Positions 37,146-44,458 of a stretch of 64,000 bases of DNA are shown here, piece after piece. How positions within the stretch are numbered: position 1 is the stretch's first letter; each line of letters opens with the position of its first letter. The translations under genes and the position numbers were made by a program. Origin of the DNA: Fulvimonas sp. R45 (GTDB taxonomy: Bacteria; Pseudomonadota; Gammaproteobacteria; Xanthomonadales; Rhodanobacteraceae); the NCBI RefSeq assembly GCF_030504985.1, contig NZ_JASERU010000008.1:1-64000 (forward strand), read 5' to 3'. Under the pieces are notes generated by a model. The model did not search any database, was not told the DNA's origin, and was given only the letters and a program-made list of their open reading frames with translations.

Positions 37146-38490
37146 GCACCGCCACGCGCCCCACGCGCGGGCGCTGGCGCTGGAGCTGGACTGGCTGGAA
37201 GGCGTGCTCAACCTGCGCCTGGAGCAGCACTTCCAGCAGCATGCCGAGGGCTTCGAAAGCGCGCCGCCGCCGCCCGAACTGCCGCCCGAAAGCGCGCTGG
37301 CCATGCTGGTGGCCGAGCTGGCGCTGGGCCCGGTCGAGCGCGCCGTGCTGGCGCTGGCGCTGGCGCCGCACCTGCGCCCTGGCATGCTCGACCTGCTGTT
37401 CGTGCGCAACCAGAACCTGGACCGCGGCTTCACCGAATTCGGTGGCTGGAAGGCGCAGCGCCATGGCGGCTTCCTGCCCACCGGCGAGACCGCGGCCTTT
37501 CTCGTGGCGGGCGACGACCTGGCGCGGCGCATCGCCCTGCTCGAGGTGTTCGACGCGCGCCACCCGTTCATCGCGCGCGATGTGCTGCAACTGGACAACG
37601 AGGCGGCCAGCCACGAGCCGCAGCTGAGCGGCGTGCTGGCGGTGCGCGCCGAGATCCTGCAACGGCTGCAGACCGGCGAAGGCTACAAGCCCGACTACAA
37701 CATCCAGTTCCCCGCCAAGCGCATCAGCTCCAGCCTCGACTGGTCCGACCTGGTGCTGGCGCCCGAGGTGATGGACGAGATCCAGGTGATCCAGACCTGG
37801 CTGCGGCAGGGCCCGCAACTGCTGCGCGATTGGGGCCTGGGACGCGCGGTGAAGCCCGGCTACCGCAGCCTGTTCTACGGGCCGCCGGGCACCGGCAAGA
37901 CCCTGACCGCGACCCTGCTCGGGCAGAGCGTGGGGGTGGACGTCTACCGCATCGACCTGTCGATGGTGGTGTCCAAGTACATCGGCGAGACCGAGAAGAA
38001 CCTGGCGCGCGTGTTCGACCAGGCGCAGCACCGGCACTGGGTGCTGTTCTTCGACGAGGCCGACGCCCTGTTCGGCAAGCGCGCCGCCGTGCAGAACAGC
38101 AACGACCGCCACGCCAACCAGGAAATTGCCTACCTGCTGCAGCGGGTGGAGGATTTCCCCGGCGCGGTGATCCTGGCCAGCAATCTGCGCGGCAACATCG
38201 ACGAGGCGTTCGCGCGGCGCTTCCAGTCGATGGTGTATTTCCCGATGCCCGATGCCGGGCAACGGCTGCGGTTGTGGCAAGGCCTGCTGCCCGACCCGGG
38301 CCGGCTGGCCGACGACGTCGACCTGGAAGCCATCGCCGAGCAGCACGCATTGTCCGGCGGCGCCATCGTCAACGCGCTGCACTTCGCCGTGTTGCAGGCC
38401 GCGCGCAGCGGCGCGACGCGGATCGCCGCGCACCACCTGCGCACCGCGCTGGCCAAGGAGCTGGGCAAGGAAGGGAGGACGCCGGGATGA
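37129..38490 (+). CDS. AAA+ ATPase (Pvc15-like)
   Basis: The 453-residue protein has a helical N-terminal part (1-220) and a single AAA+ module with Walker A GPPGTGKT at about 249-256, Walker B VLFFDEADALF, and a conserved NDRHANQEIAYLLQRVEDFP sensor and finger region. In Pvc/Afp clusters it is needed for particle assembly or cargo loading; it is not the ClpV sheath-recycling ATPase of T6SS, which has two AAA modules. The ribosome site AAGGAG precedes ATG 37129. Confidence 0.93.
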   Translation: MSIGAEHRHAPHARALALELDWLEGVLNLRLEQHFQQHAEGFESAPPPPELPPESALAMLVAELALGPVERAVLALALAPHLRPGMLDLLFVRNQNLDRGFTEFGGWKAQRHGGFLPTGETAAFLVAGDDLARRIALLEVFDARHPFIARDVLQLDNEAASHEPQLSGVLAVRAEILQRLQTGEGYKPDYNIQFPAKRISSSLDWSDLVLAPEVMDEIQVIQTWLRQGPQLLRDWGLGRAVKPGYRSLFYGPPGTGKTLTATLLGQSVGVDVYRIDLSMVVSKYIGETEKNLARVFDQAQHRHWVLFFDEADALFGKRAAVQNSNDRHANQEIAYLLQRVEDFPGAVILASNLRGNIDEAFARRFQSMVYFPMPDAGQRLRLWQGLLPDPGRLADDVDLEAIAEQHALSGGAIVNALHFAVLQAARSGATRIAAHHLRTALAKELGKEGRTPG

Positions 38491-40877
38491 GCCGCCTGCC
38501 GCACCCGTGGCGCACCCTGCTGCGTGTCGCCGGCCTCGTCTGCGGCCTCGCCGCCGTGCTGCTCCTGGCGCCGGCGGCCAGGGCGGCCTCGTGCCCTGAA
38601 AACCAGTCCGTGCCCCTGCAGTTCGGCGACAACGTGACCAACCTGCCGGCCGGCGTGGTCGACCGGCCGTATGCCTACACCCTGCGCGCGACCGGCGGAA
38701 CGCCACCCTATGCGTTCCACGCGGAGAGCCTGCCGCCGGGGATGAGCCTGAGTGCCGCCGGCCGGCTCACGGGCACGCCCCATGCCCTGCCGTCGATCGC
38801 CCTGTTCACCGCCAGCGTGCGCGACCACCTCGGCTGCACCGTGGACAGGCAGTTCCGCGTGGCCATCGTGGCGCCGCGGCAGCCGGCCGCGAAGCCCTCG
38901 CCTGCACCTTCGCCGGTGCCGAAGCCGGCGCCGCCGCCCGCGCCGCCCAAGCCGCTGCAGACGATGACGCCCGAGGAGATCCTGGCCAAGCCGCCGGCCA
39001 ACCGCCCGGGCATGGACACCTACGTGCTCACCGGGGCGATCTTCAAGGACAAGGCGGTGCTTGCCGAGCTGAAGCAGATGTCCGTCACCGTGGCGCCGGC
39101 CACCAGCACCACGCCGGCCTACGATCCCACCGTGGTGGAGGTCGACGCTCCGGCCGAGGCCGGCACGGCCGCCGGCGACACCGTGGCCGCGGACGATGCC
39201 GCGCAGGACGACGACGCGCCCCTGTACGTGGATACCCAGGCGCAGTTCAAGCGGCTGCTGGAACCCCTGATCGGCGTGGAATACCCGGGCCGCGACCTGT
39301 TCGCGGCCGCGCTCGACACGCGGTTGTGTCGTTTCTCGGCCAGCCTGGTGGCCGCGGCCGCACGCAAGCAGGGCCTGCCATTGCCGAACGAAGACGCCAG
39401 CCATTGCCCGCCGGACTGGGATGCGACCGCGCAGGACGACAGCGACGACGCACAGAATGGCAAGGTGGCATGGCAGCGCGTGCCGCTCGCGCTGATGAGC
39501 CCGGCCATGCGCAGCCTGTTGATCGACAAGGCGCGCGAGAACCACCCGCTGGACGGTCCCGCGCCGCCGGCATGGGACGGCAGCGGCTGCGGCTGCGTGG
39601 GCAGGCTCAGCGGCAAGATCTACGGCTTCTATCCGTTCTGGCGCACCGGAGCCACGCCGCAGCGGCTCGACTTCAGCCTGCTGTCGCGGATCAGCCTGTT
39701 CGCCCTGTGGTACCACGGCAACGGCGATCTCGTCGTGCCCGACTGGGATACGCCACAGCAGACGGCCTTCGTCCTTACGGCGCACCGCCATCGCACCCAG
39801 CTCGACTACACGCTGTACCGCAACGACTGGCAGTTCCTGAAGAAGGAGCCGGGCGCGGAAGAAGCGCAGGCGACCGTGCGCCTAGCGGAACAGGCGGCCG
39901 ACCTGATCGACACCCCGGTGCCCGGGCTGGTCGCGCGCAGCCACGCCATGTTGCCGGGTTTCGCCGAGGTCGAGCGGATGGGCGACGGGCTGAGCTTCTT
40001 CCCCGATAAGGTGCCTGCCGCCGGGTCGCCGTTGCGCGCGCCCTTCGAGCGCTACGTCGACGCGCAGATCCGCGCGCTGATCGCCGAGTTGCGCCATCGC
40101 CAGCGCCACTACGTGCTCAACATCGTGCTGCGCGACAGCGACCTGCTGGCGAAGGACGGCGCCTGGCAAGTCGGCCGGCTGTACGACTACGTGCGCGAGG
40201 CCGAGGCACCCGACATGCAGGACGACCACATCGTCGTCGGCAGCGCGCGCTACCGGAGCAACACCAACCTCACCCTGCATTACCTGGTGCTGCTCACCGA
40301 CCCCACCGTACGCAGCAAGCGCGACCTGCGGGCGGCGGTCTACCAGGACCACAGCCTCAACGAGGACGACCGTCGCGTACTGCTGCGCAAGCTGATTCCG
40401 GTGGTTTCCAGCGGCGACGTCAGCTCGGGCGAGGTCGCCGACCAGCTGGCCTATTTCTCCGACAACTTCGGCGGCGTCGGCTTCTGGGCCGCGCCCGACC
40501 AGAGCCTGCCTTCGGGGCGCACGATTTCCGGGCGCATCCGCGCCAGCTTCCTGGCCAGCGTCCCCGAAGCGGAACGGTTCGACGCCTGGGTCTGCACGCG
40601 CCGCTGGCCGCTGCGCATGGCCTTCGAGGGCCTGCTGCTGCTGTGGCTGGTCGCGTTCGCGCTGTATCGCACGAATTGTCGCTTCCGCAACTTGCCCTAC
40701 CAGCTCGGCCTGCTGGCCGGCGCGATCGGCGTGGTGCTGCTCGGCGCCCTGCTGCTGGCCGGCGATCCCGGACTGGAAGCCCTGCGCGAAGGCAACGCCT
40801 TGCTTGGCCTGTTGCTGTTCGCACTGATCGCCACGATCGCCTATCACATCCTCAAGCCAAGGGTGGAGAAGCCATGA
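38487..40877 (+). CDS. Secreted, membrane-tethered protein with Ig-like and GH18-like regions
   Basis: The 796-residue protein has an N-terminal signal peptide (hydrophobic 11-30, then AARAAS). A putative Ig fold follows (about 45-125: YTLRATGGTPPYAFHAESLP, as in He_PIG domains), then a Pro/Ala/Lys linker. A GH18-like barrel start appears near residue 380 (KIYGFYPFWR, LLSRISLFALWYHG). Three C-terminal hydrophobic helices lie at about 712-728, 738-760 and 772-790. I see no DxxDxDxE motif, so it may not be a hydrolase. It overlaps the ATPase gene by four bases, so it belongs to the operon. It could tie the particle to the cell envelope or help release; both are inference. Confidence 0.75.
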   Translation: MSRLPHPWRTLLRVAGLVCGLAAVLLLAPAARAASCPENQSVPLQFGDNVTNLPAGVVDRPYAYTLRATGGTPPYAFHAESLPPGMSLSAAGRLTGTPHALPSIALFTASVRDHLGCTVDRQFRVAIVAPRQPAAKPSPAPSPVPKPAPPPAPPKPLQTMTPEEILAKPPANRPGMDTYVLTGAIFKDKAVLAELKQMSVTVAPATSTTPAYDPTVVEVDAPAEAGTAAGDTVAADDAAQDDDAPLYVDTQAQFKRLLEPLIGVEYPGRDLFAAALDTRLCRFSASLVAAAARKQGLPLPNEDASHCPPDWDATAQDDSDDAQNGKVAWQRVPLALMSPAMRSLLIDKARENHPLDGPAPPAWDGSGCGCVGRLSGKIYGFYPFWRTGATPQRLDFSLLSRISLFALWYHGNGDLVVPDWDTPQQTAFVLTAHRHRTQLDYTLYRNDWQFLKKEPGAEEAQATVRLAEQAADLIDTPVPGLVARSHAMLPGFAEVERMGDGLSFFPDKVPAAGSPLRAPFERYVDAQIRALIAELRHRQRHYVLNIVLRDSDLLAKDGAWQVGRLYDYVREAEAPDMQDDHIVVGSARYRSNTNLTLHYLVLLTDPTVRSKRDLRAAVYQDHSLNEDDRRVLLRKLIPVVSSGDVSSGEVADQLAYFSDNFGGVGFWAAPDQSLPSGRTISGRIRASFLASVPEAERFDAWVCTRRWPLRMAFEGLLLLWLVAFALYRTNCRFRNLPYQLGLLAGAIGVVLLGALLLAGDPGLEALREGNALLGLLLFALIATIAYHILKPRVEKP

Positions 40878-41071
40878 ATACGCAACGAGTAACGCAAGCC
40901 AGGCAAGGAACTGAGCCAGCCGCGCAGCAAGGCCATGGCATGGGAGCGATGCAGCGTCAAGCCGCAACGACACCCAGGCAGACAGGCGAGGCGGCGCGCA
41001 TCGCACAGCTCAAAGGCGAAACCAGGCCGCAGGGAAAAGTGCCGCCGCCGAAGAAGGGCAAAGGCAAATGA
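40874..41071 (+). CDS. Small leader-like protein of the cargo region
   Basis: The 65-residue protein is disordered-looking, with GHGMGAMQRQAATTPRQTG, then RIAQLKGE and a basic tail PPPKKGKGK. The (R)IAQL piece recurs in both downstream effectors (RLAQL and RIAQL), so it looks like a cargo leader without a toxin body. It overlaps the preceding stop by four bases, and a 198-bp MITE begins eight bases after its own stop. It could be a truncated effector, a targeting adaptor or a non-functional remnant. Confidence 0.55.
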   Translation: MNTQRVTQARQGTEPAAQQGHGMGAMQRQAATTPRQTGEAARIAQLKGETRPQGKVPPPKKGKGK

Positions 41072-41079
41072 ATCTGTTA

Positions 41080-41277
41080 GAGCCTGTTCACGATCTCCAG
41101 GCACCTCGCGCCGGGAGCTGTTTGCGCGCAGGCCAAGGAAGAGCGAGGGAGTGGACGTCCGTCCACGACGGAGCGATGACACCGGCCTGCGCGCAAACAG
41201 ACCCGGCCCTCCGGATTGGCCTCGCATGGCGGCCATGCGAGGCCAACGCGAGGTGTCTGGAGATCGTGAACAGGCTC
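41080..41277. mobile_element. 198-bp MITE related to the IS5-type element at the window start
   Basis: Terminal inverted repeats of 31 bases (41080-41110 and 41247-41277, one mismatch) start with GAGCCTGTTCACGATCTCCA and are flanked by the target duplication TTA on both sides (41077-41079 and 41278-41280). The inside holds further inverted repeats: CTGTTTGCGCGCAGGCC with its complement, GTGGACGTCCGTCCAC and GGCCTCGCATGGCGGCCATGCGAGGCC in two parts. No transposase is encoded. The outer end is identical to the IS right end at 83-93, so such an IS could mobilise it. Confidence 0.88.
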
Positions 41278-41376
41278 TTATAGCCAGCCCGGGCAGGACA
41301 TTACAGCCGCATCACCAAGTCTGGGAATACGGTTTATCCCCAGTGAACCTCCTTCAATCCGTCAGGAGATCGCCGC

Positions 41377-42525
41377 ATGGACATGGCTGCATTGGTTCAG
41401 CACGACGCCAGGTGCGCTCGGACTGCAGAGCCGGCCGCTGTCGCACAGTCACATCCTCATTCACTGCAAAAGCGGGTCGATGCCAGCACGCGGCAACTCG
41501 TGCAAGGAGAGCGACTGGCGCAGTTGCACGCTGCGCCGGCTCGGCGGAATCCCAATGGTTTGCCGCAGCAGCTGCGAGCCGGCATCGAAGCTTTGTCAGG
41601 CATGGACATGGGCGACGTCGTGGTGCATCGCAATTCGGCCCAGCCGGCGCAGTTGAACGCGCTTGCCTATGCCCAGGGCAACCAAATTCATCTGGGGCCG
41701 GGGCAGGAGAAGCACCTGGCGCACGAGGCCTGGCATGTGGTGCAGCAGCGGCAGGGGCGAGTAAAACCAACGAAGCAGATGAAGGATGGCGTGTCGATCA
41801 ACGACGATCAGCGCCTGGAGCGTGAGGCCGATGTGATGGGCCTTCGCGCGCAAGGCGGTGGCCAGGCTGTCATGCGAAAGCCGGAAAAAGAAGCGTCGTT
41901 GGCGGCGCCCGTGCAGAGACTTGAAGGCGAGGTTCGCAGGGAGGTTCCTCTCGAGCAACTGCCGGAGGCGGATACCCGCAAGCGCCTGATGAGCTCTTTC
42001 AAGAAAAGCTCGATGGGAGGGCCCATGGTGGATAGCGCAGACAAGCTTGTGCAAAGGCGGCCCAAGAAGGAGTCGTGGGGTGGAGGAGACCTTTTCACAG
42101 TGCTCAAAAGCGATCTTAACACTGGGACCGGAACCAGCAAAGGCACCCGCGAATACGTCAACAGTCCAGGTACCTACAAGCCAAGCTCTGTCCTTTTCGA
42201 CTACGGGGCGGATAAGAGTGCTATCAAAGCAAAATACAAAGTTACGATAAACAAAAATGCATATGAAGTTGATAATTCAGAGGCGGATTACTCCTATAAA
42301 TCAGGCAGCCTGTGGGATGCCGGGCATAAGTTGGGGCGTCAAAATGGCGGTCTCGGCGATGACAACGATTGGGTCTTTCCGCAAAACCCGGCCTTCAATC
42401 AGGGTAACAGCAGGAACATGGACGACGTGGAAGAGACCTATCCCTTATGGCGCGAGCATGAGAATACATTTCACCAGGGCGTGAAAGACCACGGTAGCGG
42501 CGTCTGGTGGATCAAGTTGGTGTGA
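41377..42525 (+). CDS. DUF4157 injection-system cargo with nuclease-like C-terminus
   Basis: The 382-residue protein has a leader (to about 55, with QGERLAQL), a DUF4157 domain at about 60-150 with the zinc-protease-like HEAWH (116-120) followed by VVQQRQGRVKPT, and a distinct C-terminus. That end reads SGSLWDAGHKLGRQNGG and WVFPQNPAFNQGN (about 310-344), like the D-x-GH and Asn features of ββα-metal nucleases. DUF4157 proteins are established cargo of these particles. The C-terminal coding region is AT-rich. ATG 41377 has AGGAG upstream. No immunity gene lies next to it. Confidence 0.82.
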   Translation: MDMAALVQHDARCARTAEPAAVAQSHPHSLQKRVDASTRQLVQGERLAQLHAAPARRNPNGLPQQLRAGIEALSGMDMGDVVVHRNSAQPAQLNALAYAQGNQIHLGPGQEKHLAHEAWHVVQQRQGRVKPTKQMKDGVSINDDQRLEREADVMGLRAQGGGQAVMRKPEKEASLAAPVQRLEGEVRREVPLEQLPEADTRKRLMSSFKKSSMGGPMVDSADKLVQRRPKKESWGGGDLFTVLKSDLNTGTGTSKGTREYVNSPGTYKPSSVLFDYGADKSAIKAKYKVTINKNAYEVDNSEADYSYKSGSLWDAGHKLGRQNGGLGDDNDWVFPQNPAFNQGNSRNMDDVEETYPLWREHENTFHQGVKDHGSGVWWIKLV

Positions 42526-42613
42526 TTGTGTGGCGATGTATGCAAACAGCATGCGGATTTTCAACAAAATAGACTTGTAGTGGCTTGCCAAGTGGCAGAT
42601 ATTGGGGAAAGTC

Positions 42614-43411
42614 ATGCAAAAAGCTGAAGCGGAACACAGCCAAGTGCACGGCTTGCCGGCCGCGAGCCAGGGTGGCGGCATGGCGCTCGAATCACTGCAG
42701 AGCGACCGGATTGCGCAACTTTCGGACAAAGCGAATGGCAGCGCCCAAGTTGTGGCACAGCGCAGAATGGTGGACTCGATCCAGCATAGTCCACGCGTGA
42801 CGGCGCAGGCCGTGGCTTGCGATGGCGTTGACGGTAATCCAATCTCGGGCGGCAAGTCAGGTGTTGCAATGCCAAACTCTCCGAGTGGAGAGCATGCCGT
42901 AGTGATGATGAAAAAGGATGCGGCACTTGCCGAGTTGCGATCGAAGGAGAGTGGGTGGACAGCTACGAAGATCATCAAGCCGAAAAATGGCAACAAGGGC
43001 GTATTTCGATTTCCAATGAACGGTGACAATATTGATACATTCGTCGGAACGAACAGCGTCCCCAGCGGTATCACGATTCCTTCCGAGCACTCGGACGCCG
43101 AAAACCCTGGAAGCCTGTATGCCCCAGTGGCGGATCATGATCTGTCGAAAAAATACGGCCATGCTGAAGGCTTAAGCGACACTGTCATTAGAACCGGCGC
43201 TAGGTCGGCGCATTTCGCACACGGTGATGAAGGCCACGGTATACACAGAGAGAACAGTTTGACTTGGCATCACAAGGCAAAAGTTGGCCATATGGAACTT
43301 ATCGACATGAACGTGCATGGTGCTTTCTGGCACTACGGTGGAATCGCAGGCTGGAGTGCCAGCCTTGTTGATCCATCCGATGGCGACGATGATGCGGGTG
43401 CGTCATCATGA
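42614..43411 (+). CDS. Injection-system cargo with WHH-type nuclease end, no DUF4157
   Basis: The 265-residue protein begins with the leader typical of DUF4157 cargo (RIAQL at 32-36 and VAQRRMVDSIQHSPRVTAQ at 47-65) but then passes directly to an AT-rich toxin part. This ends in NSLTWHHKAKVGHMELIDMN and VHGAFWHYGGIAGW (214-247), the Trp-His-His signature of HNH/Endo VII-type bacterial toxins. The HEXXH domain is missing. The start is ATG 42614 after GGGGAAAG. A nuclease activity is inferred from the motif. I see no immunity gene. Confidence 0.8.
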   Translation: MQKAEAEHSQVHGLPAASQGGGMALESLQSDRIAQLSDKANGSAQVVAQRRMVDSIQHSPRVTAQAVACDGVDGNPISGGKSGVAMPNSPSGEHAVVMMKKDAALAELRSKESGWTATKIIKPKNGNKGVFRFPMNGDNIDTFVGTNSVPSGITIPSEHSDAENPGSLYAPVADHDLSKKYGHAEGLSDTVIRTGARSAHFAHGDEGHGIHRENSLTWHHKAKVGHMELIDMNVHGAFWHYGGIAGWSASLVDPSDGDDDAGASS

Positions 43412-43664
43412 AAGCCCATGGCCGCGATGCAAAGAAACGGAGTCGGATTCGCTTGCTCTCCCTTCCACCGCGATCTTCGCAAACGGAAGCTGGGGTCAGA
43501 GTCTGAGATTTCTCCACGAGCAGGAACGGGGCCCAGGAATGGGGCCAGAAACGGAGTCAGGTTCCCGAGGTGAGCAGCATCTACGGCGGCGGCCTGCGCG
43601 GCCCGGTGGTGATTCCCGGAGATGACTGATCCGGCTGCTCGCTGCCCGCGCGATGCGTCAGGCT
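43412..43664 (+). repeat. Gene-free stretch with short degenerate repeats
   Basis: Between the last effector and the gmk promoter I find no protein gene. Three related short pieces occur: AAACGGAGTCGGATTCG from about 43434, TGGGGTCAGAGTCTGAGATTT's first 20 bases from 43493, and AAACGGAGTCAGGTTCCC from 43551. GGGGTCAGAGTC-like sequence recurs between genes in Xanthomonadales and often marks mobile-element scars. The stretch may be the right edge of the inserted region. Confidence 0.35.
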
Positions 43665-43693
43665 CTGACCGCGATCGGCCATGCCGTTATACT
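43665..43693 (+). promoter_or_regulatory. gmk: Putative sigma-70 promoter of gmk
   Basis: CTGACC (43665-43670) and TATACT (43688-43693) are separated by 17 bases and lie 62 bases before the gmk ATG. The fit to the consensus is good at -10 and moderate at -35. Confidence 0.5.
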
Positions 43694-43755
43694 TGGTCGA
43701 TGAACGGCCTTGCCATCATCCCCCGTTGCCCTGCCTGCTCCGGGCGCCACGCCGC

Positions 43756-44385
43756 ATGAGCATGCCGATGTCGGGCACTTTGTTCGTGGTCGCCGCCCCC
43801 TCGGGCGCCGGCAAGTCCACCCTGGTCAACGCGCTGCTGGAGCGCGAGCCGGCGATCTCGCTGTCGGTGTCGCACACCACCCGGCCGCCGCGGCCGGGCG
43901 AGCAGTACGGGCGGCACTATTACTTCGTGGAGCGCGCGGAGTTCGAGCGCGAGGTCGCCGAGGGCGTCTTCCTCGAGCATGCCGAAGTGCACGGCAACCT
44001 GTACGGCACCTCGCGCACCACGGTGCAGGAGCTGCTGGCGCAGGGGCGCGACGTGCTGCTGGAGATCGACTGGCAGGGCGCGGCGCAGATCCGCGCCAGC
44101 AAGCCCGACTGCGTCAGCGTGTTCATCCTGCCGCCCTCGCGCGCCGAACTGGAGCGCCGCCTGCGCGGGCGCGGCTCGGACGCGCCGGAGGTGATCGAGC
44201 GCCGCCTGCGCAACTCGCGCGGCGAGATCGCCCACGCGCACGAGTTCGACTACATCATCGTCAACGACCGCTTCGAGACCGCGCTGGACGACCTGCAGGC
44301 GATCGTGCGCGCGGTGCGCCTGCGCACCGCGCTGCAGTGGCGGCGGTACGAGGCGCTGATCGCCGAGCTGCTGGCGGCTGAATGA
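43756..44385 (+). CDS. gmk: Guanylate kinase
   Basis: Gmk phosphorylates GMP to GDP. The 209 residues have the P-loop APSGAGKSTL, the GMP-binding SVSHTTRPPRPGEQYGRHYY and VLLEIDWQGAAQIR. ATG 43756 was chosen since the enzyme core starts seven residues later; an upstream frame to 43681 contains the promoter. Usual partners yicC (upstream) and rpoZ-spoT (downstream) are both in the window but displaced. Confidence 0.96.
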   Translation: MSMPMSGTLFVVAAPSGAGKSTLVNALLEREPAISLSVSHTTRPPRPGEQYGRHYYFVERAEFEREVAEGVFLEHAEVHGNLYGTSRTTVQELLAQGRDVLLEIDWQGAAQIRASKPDCVSVFILPPSRAELERRLRGRGSDAPEVIERRLRNSRGEIAHAHEFDYIIVNDRFETALDDLQAIVRAVRLRTALQWRRYEALIAELLAAE

Positions 44386-44458
44386 GCCGGGGGCGCCGTG
44401 GATGGCCTTCGGGCCGATCTTCGGCTAACGTTCACGCTTTTCCTGTACCCGCCAGTTC

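Noticed and set aside
38487-40877. Plain chitinase
   Set aside because: The GH18-like start is visible but I find no DxxDxDxE catalytic motif, and the C-terminal membrane helices are not usual for a free chitinase.
20536-41071. Type VI secretion system
   Set aside because: TssJ, TssL, TssM, TssB/C pair and ClpV are missing, and the ATPase has one AAA module.
41377-42525. DUF4157 as an active metalloprotease toxin
   Set aside because: HEAWH is present, but in this family the domain is generally regarded as a cargo or maturation module. The variable C-terminus is the likelier toxin.
20536-43411. Prophage
   Set aside because: There is no integrase, terminase, portal, capsid or lysis gene. The order and the AAA+ ATPase, DUF4157 and DUF5908 proteins fit an eCIS.
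43317-43625. A 102-codon plus-strand frame after the WHH effector, as an immunity gene
   Set aside because: It overlaps the effector's end in another frame and runs into the repeat stretch. It has no ribosome site and no recognisable fold.
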